Assembly (NCBI GenBank): GCA_965228615.1
Contig: CBDDHT010000004.1
Coordinates: forward strand, 3,162,001-3,226,000
DNA: 64,000 nt
Source of the DNA: CBDDHT01 sp965228615
Lineage (GTDB): Bacteria > Pseudomonadota > Alphaproteobacteria > Rhizobiales > Methyloligellaceae
Reading direction: 5' to 3'
Shown here one piece after another: positions 43,376 through 50,793 of the stretch. Made by a program: the position numbers and the translations under genes. Position 1 is the first letter of the stretch, and each line of letters opens with the position of its first letter. The notes under the pieces are model-generated. The model was not told where the DNA came from, searched no databases, and was given only the letters and a program-made list of their open reading frames with translations.

Positions 43376-44305
43376 ATGACTAAAAAGACAAAACAGAACG
43401 CCAAACCCTTAGAGACCGAAAATGATATAAAAGAAGCCATCGCCCAACCCGAGACGACCGTTCCAGCGCATCAGATTCAACAAATCGGGACCGATATCAA
43501 GGCACAGGCCGGCAAGATTTCCAACAAACTGTACGAAAAGGAACTGGCCGCCCTGCAGATCGAATTGGTCAAGCTTCAGGAATGGGTGAAAGCTACGGGC
43601 CTGAAGATTGTCGTGCTGTTTGAAGGTCGTGATGCAGCAGGCAAGGGCGGCACCATCAAGCGGATCACACAATCGCTAAATCCCCGAGTCTGCCGGGTGG
43701 TCGCATTGGGGACGCCAACGGAACGTGAAAAAACGCAGTGGTATTTTCAACGCTATGTACCTCACCTGCCCGCGGCAGGCGAAATCGTTCTGTTCGACCG
43801 TAGTTGGTACAACCGTGCAGGTGTCGAACATGTCATGGGGTTCTGCACCAATGAAGAGTATGAGGAATTCATGCGATCCTGCCCCGAGTTTGAACGCATG
43901 CTCGTGCGGTCCGGAATCAAGCTCATCAAGTACTGGTTCTCGGTCAGTGACGAAGAACAGGAACGCCGCTTCCAAAGCCGAATCACCGATCCGACCAAAC
44001 GTTGGAAACTGAGCCCCATGGATTTGGAGTCACGTCGCTGCTGGGTTCAATATTCCAGAGCAAAAGATACGATGTTTGCGCACACCGACATCAAGCAGGC
44101 ACCCTGGTACGTCGTCGAGGCGGACGTCAAGAAACGTGCTCGGCTAAACTGCATCAGACACCTACTAAGTCTGATTCCATATGAAGACCTAACTCCAGAG
44201 CCAATAGATTTGCCACCGCGGGTCGAGAGCGACAGCTATGTACGTCCCCCGAAGGACGATCAGAATCTGGTTCCCGATCTTTATGCGGACATAGACAAGG
44301 AATGA
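43376..44305 (+). CDS. ppk2: Polyphosphate kinase 2 (PPK2 family)
   Basis: PPK2 uses polyphosphate to phosphorylate nucleotides, usually GDP or ADP. The ATG at 43376 has GGTGGGAG just upstream and gives 309 residues. Walker A is FEGRDAAGKGGTIKRI (about 82-97). Walker B and the following lid read VLFDRSWYNRAGVEHVMGFC and KYWFSVSDEEQERRFQSR. KLSPMDLESRRCWVQYSRAKD and YVVEADVKKRARLNCIRHL complete the one-domain class I pattern. The N terminus (about 1-45) is a charged extension. The gene directly follows the CorC pair and probably belongs to their operon. PPK1 lies 8 kb upstream. Confidence 0.95.
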   Translation: MTKKTKQNAKPLETENDIKEAIAQPETTVPAHQIQQIGTDIKAQAGKISNKLYEKELAALQIELVKLQEWVKATGLKIVVLFEGRDAAGKGGTIKRITQSLNPRVCRVVALGTPTEREKTQWYFQRYVPHLPAAGEIVLFDRSWYNRAGVEHVMGFCTNEEYEEFMRSCPEFERMLVRSGIKLIKYWFSVSDEEQERRFQSRITDPTKRWKLSPMDLESRRCWVQYSRAKDTMFAHTDIKQAPWYVVEADVKKRARLNCIRHLLSLIPYEDLTPEPIDLPPRVESDSYVRPPKDDQNLVPDLYADIDKE

Positions 44306-44358
44306 AGCCGTGTCGGGCCGGCTTGCGGAGGAGCTGAAGACGCCCGCCTCAATGTCTG

Positions 44359-44580
44359 CTAGGAGAGCTCAGCGATAATTTTCTTCGCCTTCTTACGCTG
44401 CTGCTTGTAGACCTTTATCTTCGTCTTGAGTTTCTTGATTTTCTTTCCGGACTTTTCGGACTTGAGTTCCTTGATCGCTTTTCTTTGTTTATCGTTCAGT
44501 TTTTGCAGAACCTTTTTTAAAGCGTCGCGTTTTTTCGAAGGCTTCATACTGAGCACTCGGAATACATTGTCGATTTTCAT
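44359..44580 (-). CDS. Small lysine-rich protein
   Basis: This 73-residue protein contains 24 lysines, about one in three residues. It is predicted to be almost entirely helical (KRDALKKVLQKLNDKQRKAI and KIKKLKTKIKVYKQQRKKAK). A GAGGG touches the ATG at 44580, and an internal ATG at 44547 is an alternative start. I recognise no family. The composition suits a polyanion-binding protein, such as a nucleoid or polyphosphate-granule component. It lies between ppk2 and the Na/Pi cotransporter, and is convergent with ppk2. It is the second lysine-rich protein in this neighbourhood, which strengthens the link to polyphosphate, though this remains inference. Confidence 0.6.
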   Translation of the reverse strand: MKIDNVFRVLSMKPSKKRDALKKVLQKLNDKQRKAIKELKSEKSGKKIKKLKTKIKVYKQQRKKAKKIIAELS

Positions 44581-44623
44581 CCCTCAAATCCTTCTGGCAA
44601 AGAGGAGCGTTTGTGCACCTGCG

Positions 44624-46423
44624 TCAACCGGTTGCGGACATCACTTCCATGTCCTCCTGATCCAGTGAGATCAGTTCCTCGGCTTCCATTTCCGCAGCAT
44701 GCCGTGCTCCGAACAACGTCCTGGCAATGGCCGTCAGATTCCAGATCGCGTTACGGACGTAACTATGATCATTCATCAATGACGTGCCCATTGCAGGCGT
44801 GATCCTTCCGTGTCGGATCAGTTCATCCAATGTGCCGTCGACCACGCTACTCTCCTTGTCAATTGCGACGCGGTAGACGTCGAGATCCAGGACATTGCGC
44901 TCCTCCGCATCGGCTCTGCGCATCTCGTCAATATCCCGTACCAACATCGCCAGTTGGGTTCTCAATGCGTTATATTCCCGACGAACATCGTCGTCATCGT
45001 CGACCATATAGCGCGTGATGTTCTTTCTCAGATGCTTGATGTCTTTGACCGTCATCACGATCTGACCGCAGGCTCGGCGCAATGCGTAAAGCTGATCGGA
45101 AAACTCGGGCGGGATATCGCCTTGGGCACGACTGATAAACTCTACGATGCTGGCATAAAGCGATTTGACCTTCCTCTCGTATATCGAATCCAGATCAAAA
45201 TCGAATATCTCACGACTCCTACTAACAAGACCTTCCAGATCTTCTGTCTTCAGAATCTGCGTGCGATGAAGGTTAATACCGTGTGCAATCAGCTCGAAAG
45301 CGTTGTCATAGAGGTGAATGGTCTCATTTCTCACCGCTTCCAAAAGAGTCTCGGGGAAATCGATGACGGATTCCGTTAGATGCTTTGGCTCGACAACATC
45401 CAATACCGGAGCAGGAAATAGTCGTTCGAGGAAGGCAACCAACTGCGTAACGAACGGCACCAAAACGGTGACGCCGACAACATTGAAGATCGTGTGAAAG
45501 ACGGCCAGCTTCAACGTAAAATCGTCGTCACGGATGCCGACTGTTGCTGCCGTGCTATCGACGGCCCAAACGATCTGGTGAATGAAGACAATCGCAATCG
45601 CGCCGGTGATCAGATTGAAGATCAGATGGCCAGCAGCAAGACGTTTGCCCTGATAATTGGAACTCATCGAGCCAAGAATTGCCGTGATGGTCGTGCCAAC
45701 ATTGGCACCAATGGCAAGCGCCAGAGCGTTCTCATAGGTAACCTGTTGCGCTGCCAGTGCCGTGATGATCAGGACCAGCGTGGCATGGGAAGACTGCATC
45801 ACAACGGTGGCAAACACCCCAATCCCGGCGAAGGCGAACAGCCCGATATATCCCGGCATCGCGAACTGCGTCAGATCGATCGTCGATCGAAACGCCTCGA
45901 AGCCTTCCTTCATGAAGTGAATGCCGAGGAACAAGAAACCCAGCCCCGCCAGAACGTAGCCGATCCCCTTCAAGGATCGATTGTTCTGAAACACGAGAAC
46001 GATTCCGAAGACCAGCATCGGCATTGCATAGGCTGAAATCTTGACTTTGAGACCAAGGCCCGCAATCAGCCACGCACCCGTGGTCGTACCGATGTTCGCT
46101 CCAAAGATGATGCCGATGCCACCAGCGAGGGAAATCAGATCCGCACTCAGAAAGGAGATCGTGATTACAGAAACCAATGAGCTTGATTGCATGATCGTCG
46201 TACTGACGACCCCGAAAGATATTGCCTTCCAAAGACGGTCCGTCGTTCTGTTCAGAAGATTCTCGAGCAGGCCTCCGGTGAATGCACGAAAGCCTTGCTC
46301 AAGGAACAGCATGCCGAAGAGGAAAATGGCGACACCAGCAGATATCTGCTTAAAGTCGGGACTAATCCAAAATCCATAAATCAATACAGCAAATATAACG
46401 GGTATTAATATGCGCCTAATCAT
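44624..46423 (-). CDS. Na/Pi cotransporter family protein with PhoU-like C terminus
   Basis: The 599-residue protein has the two Na/Pi-cotransporter II repeats. The first contains TTIMQSSSLVSVITISFLSA, and the second TVVMQSSHATLVLIITALAA, each with the Q-S-S substrate motif. GTTTGAWLIAGLG and VGTTITAILGS accompany them. Eight or more membrane helices are predicted in the first 330 residues. From about 380 on it is helical and PhoU-like (EDLEGLVSRSREIFDFDLD and KSLYASIVEFISR). Such NptA-type proteins move phosphate with sodium. A FNR-like box and a -10-like TCTAAT (minus strand) precede the start. Confidence 0.93.
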   Translation of the reverse strand: MIRRILIPVIFAVLIYGFWISPDFKQISAGVAIFLFGMLFLEQGFRAFTGGLLENLLNRTTDRLWKAISFGVVSTTIMQSSSLVSVITISFLSADLISLAGGIGIIFGANIGTTTGAWLIAGLGLKVKISAYAMPMLVFGIVLVFQNNRSLKGIGYVLAGLGFLFLGIHFMKEGFEAFRSTIDLTQFAMPGYIGLFAFAGIGVFATVVMQSSHATLVLIITALAAQQVTYENALALAIGANVGTTITAILGSMSSNYQGKRLAAGHLIFNLITGAIAIVFIHQIVWAVDSTAATVGIRDDDFTLKLAVFHTIFNVVGVTVLVPFVTQLVAFLERLFPAPVLDVVEPKHLTESVIDFPETLLEAVRNETIHLYDNAFELIAHGINLHRTQILKTEDLEGLVSRSREIFDFDLDSIYERKVKSLYASIVEFISRAQGDIPPEFSDQLYALRRACGQIVMTVKDIKHLRKNITRYMVDDDDDVRREYNALRTQLAMLVRDIDEMRRADAEERNVLDLDVYRVAIDKESSVVDGTLDELIRHGRITPAMGTSLMNDHSYVRNAIWNLTAIARTLFGARHAAEMEAEELISLDQEDMEVMSATG

Positions 46424-46581
46424 TACTGCATTCCGCCAAGCAGCATCTTTCCAGCATATTATTCGGCCATATTACTGTTGAAGCAGATATTCACTTCTGG
46501 TGTTTGGGATCGCCTTTCGGCTCCTCGATTCTCCGGCAGTCCGCCACGGCACGCAGACATGCCGGTCAAATCAATGCGAAG

Positions 46582-46693
46582 ATTAGACGCACACAGCGCA
46601 TTTCGATGCGATGACCTATGTTAAGATGCGCTGCGCGACGCGTTTTGCTGCGATGACTTATGTCAAGATGCGCCGCGCACGGCCCAGTATTCT
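46582..46693. promoter_or_regulatory. Tandem 42-bp repeats with two FNR-like boxes and divergent promoters
   Basis: Two copies of a 42-bp unit (46601-46642 and 46643-46684) each carry a Fnr-type dyad: ATGACCTATGTTAA (46611-46624) and ATGACTTATGTCAA (46653-46666), which read TTRACATARGTCAT on the other strand. Leftward, TCTAAT (46587-46582) lies 33 bp from the first centre, facing the Na/Pi gene. Rightward, TATTCT (46688-46693) lies 31 bp from the second, facing the Crp/Fnr gene. Both are class II distances. Confidence 0.6.
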
Positions 46694-46773
46694 TGATGTT
46701 TTTAAAGATCTGGAGAGCGAAAACGTTTCCCGGCGTCACACAAACCAGATCCTGTACAGCGATCGATGAAGAG

Positions 46774-47541
46774 ATGAATTCGAACCGACAAGATTTGCAG
46801 GCCCCGTTGAAAACCGTCGGCCCAGCGCAGGAGAACAACGGGCCTTGTCTCAGCGCGCGGATTCGAACCCAGACGGAATGGGACGCACTAACGCCGGTCG
46901 AGATCGCTCTGTTCAATCGCAATGTCGTTTGCAAGCCATATAAGTCAGGCAGCGTGATCTTCGGGCAGGGCAACCGGTGCAAGGGATTGTATCTGGTGGA
47001 ACGTGGCCTGGTAGCTGTTCGAAAAGTCGATGAAAAAGGTCAGTCGGCGATTGTCCGCCTGGCGCATCAGGGCGACACGCTGGGCTACCGGCCACTTCTG
47101 GCGAAGGAAAATCATCGCGCCACAGCGGAAGTCATTCAGGATGCACGAATCTGTTTCGTGAACGCCGCAACCATGCATCGTCTGCTGTTCAGCAATCCCC
47201 AACTGGGCATGCGGTTCCTAGAGCATACGGCGCAGGCGCTTGGCGAGGCCGAGGAACGCTTGTTTCAGGTCGCTGCATTGAGCGTTCGCACGCGTATTAT
47301 TCATCTTCTGATCTTGCTACGCGACCACTATGGGACAACGACATCTGACGGAACGTTGTTTCTCGATCTGCCCATGACTTGGCGCGATCTGGCGGACATG
47401 ATAGGCGCCCGGCCCGAGTCCGTATCGCGAACGTTGCGGCAAATTCAGGAGGATGGTCTTATCCGACTGTCAGGCCGAACTGTGCGTATCAAACATATCG
47501 ACCGTCTTGTCGACGAACTCCATTACAACCTCCATCGTTGA
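46774..47541 (+). CDS. Crp/Fnr-family transcriptional regulator
   Basis: From the ATG at 46774 the protein has 255 residues. The frame is open upstream, but that part contains the repeat DNA. A cyclic-nucleotide-binding beta-roll (about 45-140; YKSGSVIFGQGNRCKGLYLV and LAHQGDTLGYRPLLA) is followed by a dimer helix and a winged helix with the recognition motif RPESVSRTLRQIQEDGLIRL. The E-S-V-S-R pattern is the Fnr-type reader of TTGAT. The cysteine spacing needed for the oxygen-sensing 4Fe-4S cluster of Fnr is not present. Cys occurs singly near 24, 51 and 67, which suits DNR- or FixK-type sensors. It probably controls the boxes in front of it and those of ppk1. Confidence 0.88.
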   Translation: MNSNRQDLQAPLKTVGPAQENNGPCLSARIRTQTEWDALTPVEIALFNRNVVCKPYKSGSVIFGQGNRCKGLYLVERGLVAVRKVDEKGQSAIVRLAHQGDTLGYRPLLAKENHRATAEVIQDARICFVNAATMHRLLFSNPQLGMRFLEHTAQALGEAEERLFQVAALSVRTRIIHLLILLRDHYGTTTSDGTLFLDLPMTWRDLADMIGARPESVSRTLRQIQEDGLIRLSGRTVRIKHIDRLVDELHYNLHR

Positions 47542-47568
47542 GTCTTGAATCGCCGTTCGGCTATCGCA

Positions 47569-48588
47569 TCACGCGGGCGCCGGCCCGAGCGACTCGCGAA
47601 CAATCACCTCGGTCTGAAATTCGATACCGGCCGCTCCATCGTTCTGGTTTCGCATGGCAAGGAGGAGTTCAGCCGCAGCTTGGCCCATGCGGCGGTGTGG
47701 AACGTTAAGCGTTGTCAGCGGTGGATCGATAGCCGCTGCAAGATCGATGTTGTCGAAACCGACAACCGATACGTCTGATGGAATCGAAAGCCCCGCCTGC
47801 CTCGCATACATCATTGCTCCTGCAGCAAGAACGTCGTTACCGCAAATGATTGCCGTTGGGCGAGGATCCAGCGACATGAATGTCTCCATAGCGACCTGCG
47901 CCTCTCGCAAGCCATATGGCGCTTCGATCAGATGGTCATCAGGCAAATCAAGCCCCCGGGCGGCGAGAGACTTGTGGACCCCCGCAATGCGTTCGGCCGC
48001 CCGGTCGTTGCCTTCTGAAATACCGGCAATCATCGCGATCTGCCGATGACCTGCATCGATGACAAGATTCGCCATCTTTTCGGCTCCCGCATGATTGTCG
48101 AATCCGACACACGGATGGGTGCCGTTCCCATCGAAGCTCCACGCGATCACGACGGGGACATTATTCTGCTGAAGCAGAGTGTTGGTTTCCTCAGGCCTTG
48201 CCTTGCCAATCAACAGCAAACCATCGATCCCGCGACTTAGCAGTGCTCTGATCTGCGCTGCTTCCCGAGCCGGGTCATATCCGGAGCTTGCAACCAGAAG
48301 TGTCAACCCTGATTCAGCCAGTGTTTCCTCAAGCGCCTGGAGGCCGCGGGCAAAGATTGCATTGTCCATGGTCGGAATGACAGCGCCAATTGTATCGGTC
48401 CTGTTTGAGGCCAGTGCCCGCCCGCCAAAATGGGGCGTGTAGCCAAGTTCGGCAACAGCACGACGAACGGCTTCGAGCGTCTTGCCCTTCACCCGATCCG
48501 GTTCGTTCAAGGTGCGAGAGACCGTCGCCGTCGAAACGCCAGCAAGGCGGGCAACGTCGTCCATCGTCGGTTTTGGTTTGAATTCCAA
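47569..48588 (-). CDS. LacI-family transcriptional regulator
   Basis: The start is uncertain: TTG at 48588 with GGAG 11 nt upstream, GTG at 48600, or ATG at 48564. From 48588 the protein has 339 residues. The helix-turn-helix is TMDDVARLAGVSTATVSRTL followed by the hinge helix GGRALASNR. The periplasmic-binding-protein-like domain follows, with IGAVIPTMDNAIFARGLQAL, the Asp-Gly-Leu-Leu site and AIICGNDVLAAGAMMYARQ. It is divergent from the TRAP operon, and three operator copies lie between. The likely effector is the substrate of the operon. The frame extends 190 codons upstream without likeness, so that part is excluded. Confidence 0.93.
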   Translation of the reverse strand: MEFKPKPTMDDVARLAGVSTATVSRTLNEPDRVKGKTLEAVRRAVAELGYTPHFGGRALASNRTDTIGAVIPTMDNAIFARGLQALEETLAESGLTLLVASSGYDPAREAAQIRALLSRGIDGLLLIGKARPEETNTLLQQNNVPVVIAWSFDGNGTHPCVGFDNHAGAEKMANLVIDAGHRQIAMIAGISEGNDRAAERIAGVHKSLAARGLDLPDDHLIEAPYGLREAQVAMETFMSLDPRPTAIICGNDVLAAGAMMYARQAGLSIPSDVSVVGFDNIDLAAAIDPPLTTLNVPHRRMGQAAAELLLAMRNQNDGAAGIEFQTEVIVRESLGPAPA

Positions 48589-48628
48589 AGTCCGAAGCAC
48601 TCCATTCTGGAAGACTCGGCATCTTGCA

Positions 48629-48688
48629 ATGTATGCGCTTGCATTGAAAGATGTAAGCGTATACATTTGCAAATGTAAGCGCATACAT
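48629..48688. promoter_or_regulatory. Three LacI-type operators at exact 22-bp spacing
   Basis: ATGTATGCGCTTGCAT (48629-48644), ATGTAAGCGTATACAT (48651-48666) and ATGTAAGCGCATACAT (48673-48688) are one 16-bp site, the first in reverse orientation. All are centred on the CG typical of LacI operators. The starts are exactly 22 bp apart, close to two helical turns. They fill the gap between the divergent regulator and the TRAP operon. Confidence 0.85.
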
Positions 48689-48713
48689 TTTTCGTAGAGA
48701 GGAGGGCTTTCTG

Positions 48714-48932
48714 ATGAAAAAGATCGGTCGATTGGCGCTTTTGGCAGCAGGCGTGCTGTTCGTGGCGTTCTTCTCGAACGTCGCGGTCGGCGCAACCGGG
48801 CAGAAGCCGCTGCTCGGAGACATTCAGGAAATGGCGACGCTTTTTGCCTCGGCGGTCCTGTTCGCTGTCGCTGTCCTGTTGATCGAAGCCAATGACGGTC
48901 GGACGGCGGACCAGGCACCAAACGAATCATGA
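48714..48932 (+). CDS. Small two-helix membrane protein at head of TRAP operon
   Basis: This 72-residue protein starts at an ATG with AGGAGGG upstream (spacing 7). The first helix (LALLAAGVLFVAFFSNVAVG) looks like a signal or membrane anchor, and the second (MATLFASAVLFAVAVLLIEA) follows a short loop. The end is polar. It overlaps the next frame and sits right behind the operators, so it is the first gene of the operon. I recognise no family. A small accessory of the TRAP transporter or a regulatory leader are possible. The strong ribosome site supports real translation. Confidence 0.65.
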   Translation: MKKIGRLALLAAGVLFVAFFSNVAVGATGQKPLLGDIQEMATLFASAVLFAVAVLLIEANDGRTADQAPNES

Positions 48933-48982
48933 TGCCTGCGAAGGCATCCAAGCGAGGAACATATCTGGGAGGATATAGGACG

Positions 48983-50137
48983 ATGAATTCAAGCGGAAAC
49001 GACAAAGAATTACAGAGTTTCGAGAGACGCCAATTCATGAAAACGGCCGCAGCGGGCGGATTCACGGCCGCGGTGGTCGCGGCTGCCGCCGGGACGCTCG
49101 GCTCGGATGAAGCGGTCGCGCAGACCGCGAAAGAGGAACGAGCGCGCAAGAAGGCGGCCAAGCATGTCATGACGGTTGCGACGGCTTATGTCTTCGGTGC
49201 CTCACGCAGCTACCCGATTCTGCAACTGGATCTGAAAGAGAACATTCAGAACGCCACGAACGGCAAGGTCTATGTCAAGCTGGCGCCCGGCGGCCAGCTC
49301 GGTGCCGGTGGCGCCCTTGCACAGAAGGTGCAGACCGGCACAATTCAGGGGGCCCAACATTCCATCTCGAATTTTGCGCCGTTTGCGCCGGTGACCGACT
49401 TGATCAACCTGCCCTACTTCTGCGGTTCGAATCAGCGGTTCGTCAATCTCGTCAATTCCGATGCCTGGAAGACCGAAGTCCACACCAAAGTCAATGCCAG
49501 AGGCTTCAAACCGCTCTTCTACGTGGTGATCGATCCACGGGTCATTGCCGTTCGAAAAGGCGGTGCCGGTGCCGTCCTGAAACCAGATGATCTCAAGGGC
49601 GTGAAATTCCGCGTCCCGGGCTCGAAGATGTTGCAGCAATATTACCGTATGGTCGGTGCTAACCCGACACCCGTCGCCTGGGGCGAGACGCCTTCAGCGA
49701 TCAAGCAGGGTGTGGCAGATGCCCTCGATCCAGCCGTCGGTGCGCTCTACGTCTTCGGTTTCAAGGACGTCCTCAGCCACATTACCTTCACCCAGGCGGT
49801 GCCGGATAGCCAGGTCTATTCCTGCAACCTCGAATGGTTCAACGCGCTGCCGAAAGACGTCCAGGGCGGAATTGACTTCGCCTCCGAGATCACCGCGCAG
49901 CAGAATTTGGCCAAGGTGCCGGCTGCCCGCGGATACGCAATGGCAGAGCTGAGAAAGGCAGGCGTCCAGTTTCACTCTCTCAGCAAGGACCAGCTCGCAG
50001 CATGGAAGGAAGCTGGCGGCTATCAGCGCAGCGAATGGGATAGCTTCAAGACCGAGCTCGCCGGCTCGCTCGCAACGTTCGACAAGCTGGCCGAAGCCGC
50101 CGGCACAATGGGCCGGCACTACGTCCACGACGCCTAG
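48983..50137 (+). CDS. dctP: TRAP transporter substrate-binding protein (DctP), TAT-exported
   Basis: The ATG at 48983 is preceded by GGGAGG and gives 384 residues. A twin-arginine signal is visible (ERRQFMKTAAAGGFTAAVVA), so the protein is exported folded. The mature part is a DctP-type binding protein: AYVFGASRSYPILQLDLKE, then GGQLGAGGALAQKVQTGTIQ, LKGVKFRVPGSKMLQQYYR with the conserved Arg that clamps the ligand carboxylate or sulfonate, and VADALDPAVGALYVFGFKDV. It is followed by the two membrane subunits. A perfect hairpin after the gene separates its high expression from theirs. The ligand is likely an organic acid or sulfonate. Confidence 0.92.
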   Translation: MNSSGNDKELQSFERRQFMKTAAAGGFTAAVVAAAAGTLGSDEAVAQTAKEERARKKAAKHVMTVATAYVFGASRSYPILQLDLKENIQNATNGKVYVKLAPGGQLGAGGALAQKVQTGTIQGAQHSISNFAPFAPVTDLINLPYFCGSNQRFVNLVNSDAWKTEVHTKVNARGFKPLFYVVIDPRVIAVRKGGAGAVLKPDDLKGVKFRVPGSKMLQQYYRMVGANPTPVAWGETPSAIKQGVADALDPAVGALYVFGFKDVLSHITFTQAVPDSQVYSCNLEWFNALPKDVQGGIDFASEITAQQNLAKVPAARGYAMAELRKAGVQFHSLSKDQLAAWKEAGGYQRSEWDSFKTELAGSLATFDKLAEAAGTMGRHYVHDA

Positions 50138-50151
50138 ATCCAGCCAAGAGC

Positions 50152-50173
50152 CCGGCGCAGACTTCTGCGCCGG
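50152..50173 (+). terminator. Intercistronic hairpin after dctP
   Basis: CCGGCGCAGA (50152-50161) and TCTGCGCCGG (50164-50173) form a perfect GC-rich stem with a 2-nt gap. The hairpin lies 14 nt after the dctP stop, and no T-run follows. This arrangement favours RNA stabilisation and partial read-through, giving more binding protein than membrane subunits. Confidence 0.7.
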
Positions 50174-50275
50174 TCATCTCCTCATGAGGGAGCCCGGACA
50201 TCCCAGGTGCTCCTGAAAACTGACTGCGACCACCCGTTCCCGGGAAGGGACAATGCGGGTGCGAGGGAGAGAACT

Positions 50276-50782
50276 ATGCTCAGATTGTTGAACGAGAACG
50301 CCGAACGTTGGGCGCTTCTGGTGTTCTACACCATGCTTGTGGTCACGATGGCCGTCGAAGTTCTGCGACGCGAAGTATTCGCCTATTCGTCCATCTGGGG
50401 CGAAGAGATTGTTCGCTATGCGTTTATCTATCTTGCCTGGATCGGGGCCGCTGCTGCCGTGCGGGAACGCGCGCACATCCGTATCGATGTGATCTTCAAC
50501 TATATCTCGAACCGCTCAAAGACGCTGCTCTACATCCTCGGCGATCTTGTGATGATGGGCGTTGCTGTGCTTGCCGTCTACTGGTCCTGGGAAACTCTTG
50601 CGGTGTCCTGGAAGTTCGGTTCGGTGAGCCATGGCCTCAGAGTCTCCATGGTCTGGTTCCTCGCCGCCGTTCCATTCGGGTTCGGCCTCATGATCTTCCG
50701 CCTTTTGCAATCCCTCATTCGTGACATTGCGGACCTCAGGGCCGGCAGACCGGTCTTCGAAGGTCAGAAACTGTTCGATTAA
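50276..50782 (+). CDS. dctQ: TRAP transporter small membrane subunit (DctQ)
   Basis: From the ATG at 50276, with GAGGGAGAG upstream, the protein has 168 residues and four predicted membrane helices. It shows the DctQ features: an N-terminal helix (WALLVFYTMLVVTMAVEVL), the FAYSSIWGEEIVRYAFIYL segment, the conserved GAAAAVRERAHIRIDVIF with Arg/His residues at the boundary of the second helix, and a final helix pair. It joins DctM in the membrane. A frame from 50207 is open but has no ribosome site. The gene is 12 nt upstream of dctM. Confidence 0.93.
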   Translation: MLRLLNENAERWALLVFYTMLVVTMAVEVLRREVFAYSSIWGEEIVRYAFIYLAWIGAAAAVRERAHIRIDVIFNYISNRSKTLLYILGDLVMMGVAVLAVYWSWETLAVSWKFGSVSHGLRVSMVWFLAAVPFGFGLMIFRLLQSLIRDIADLRAGRPVFEGQKLFD

Positions 50783-50793
50783 GGGAGGCGACA

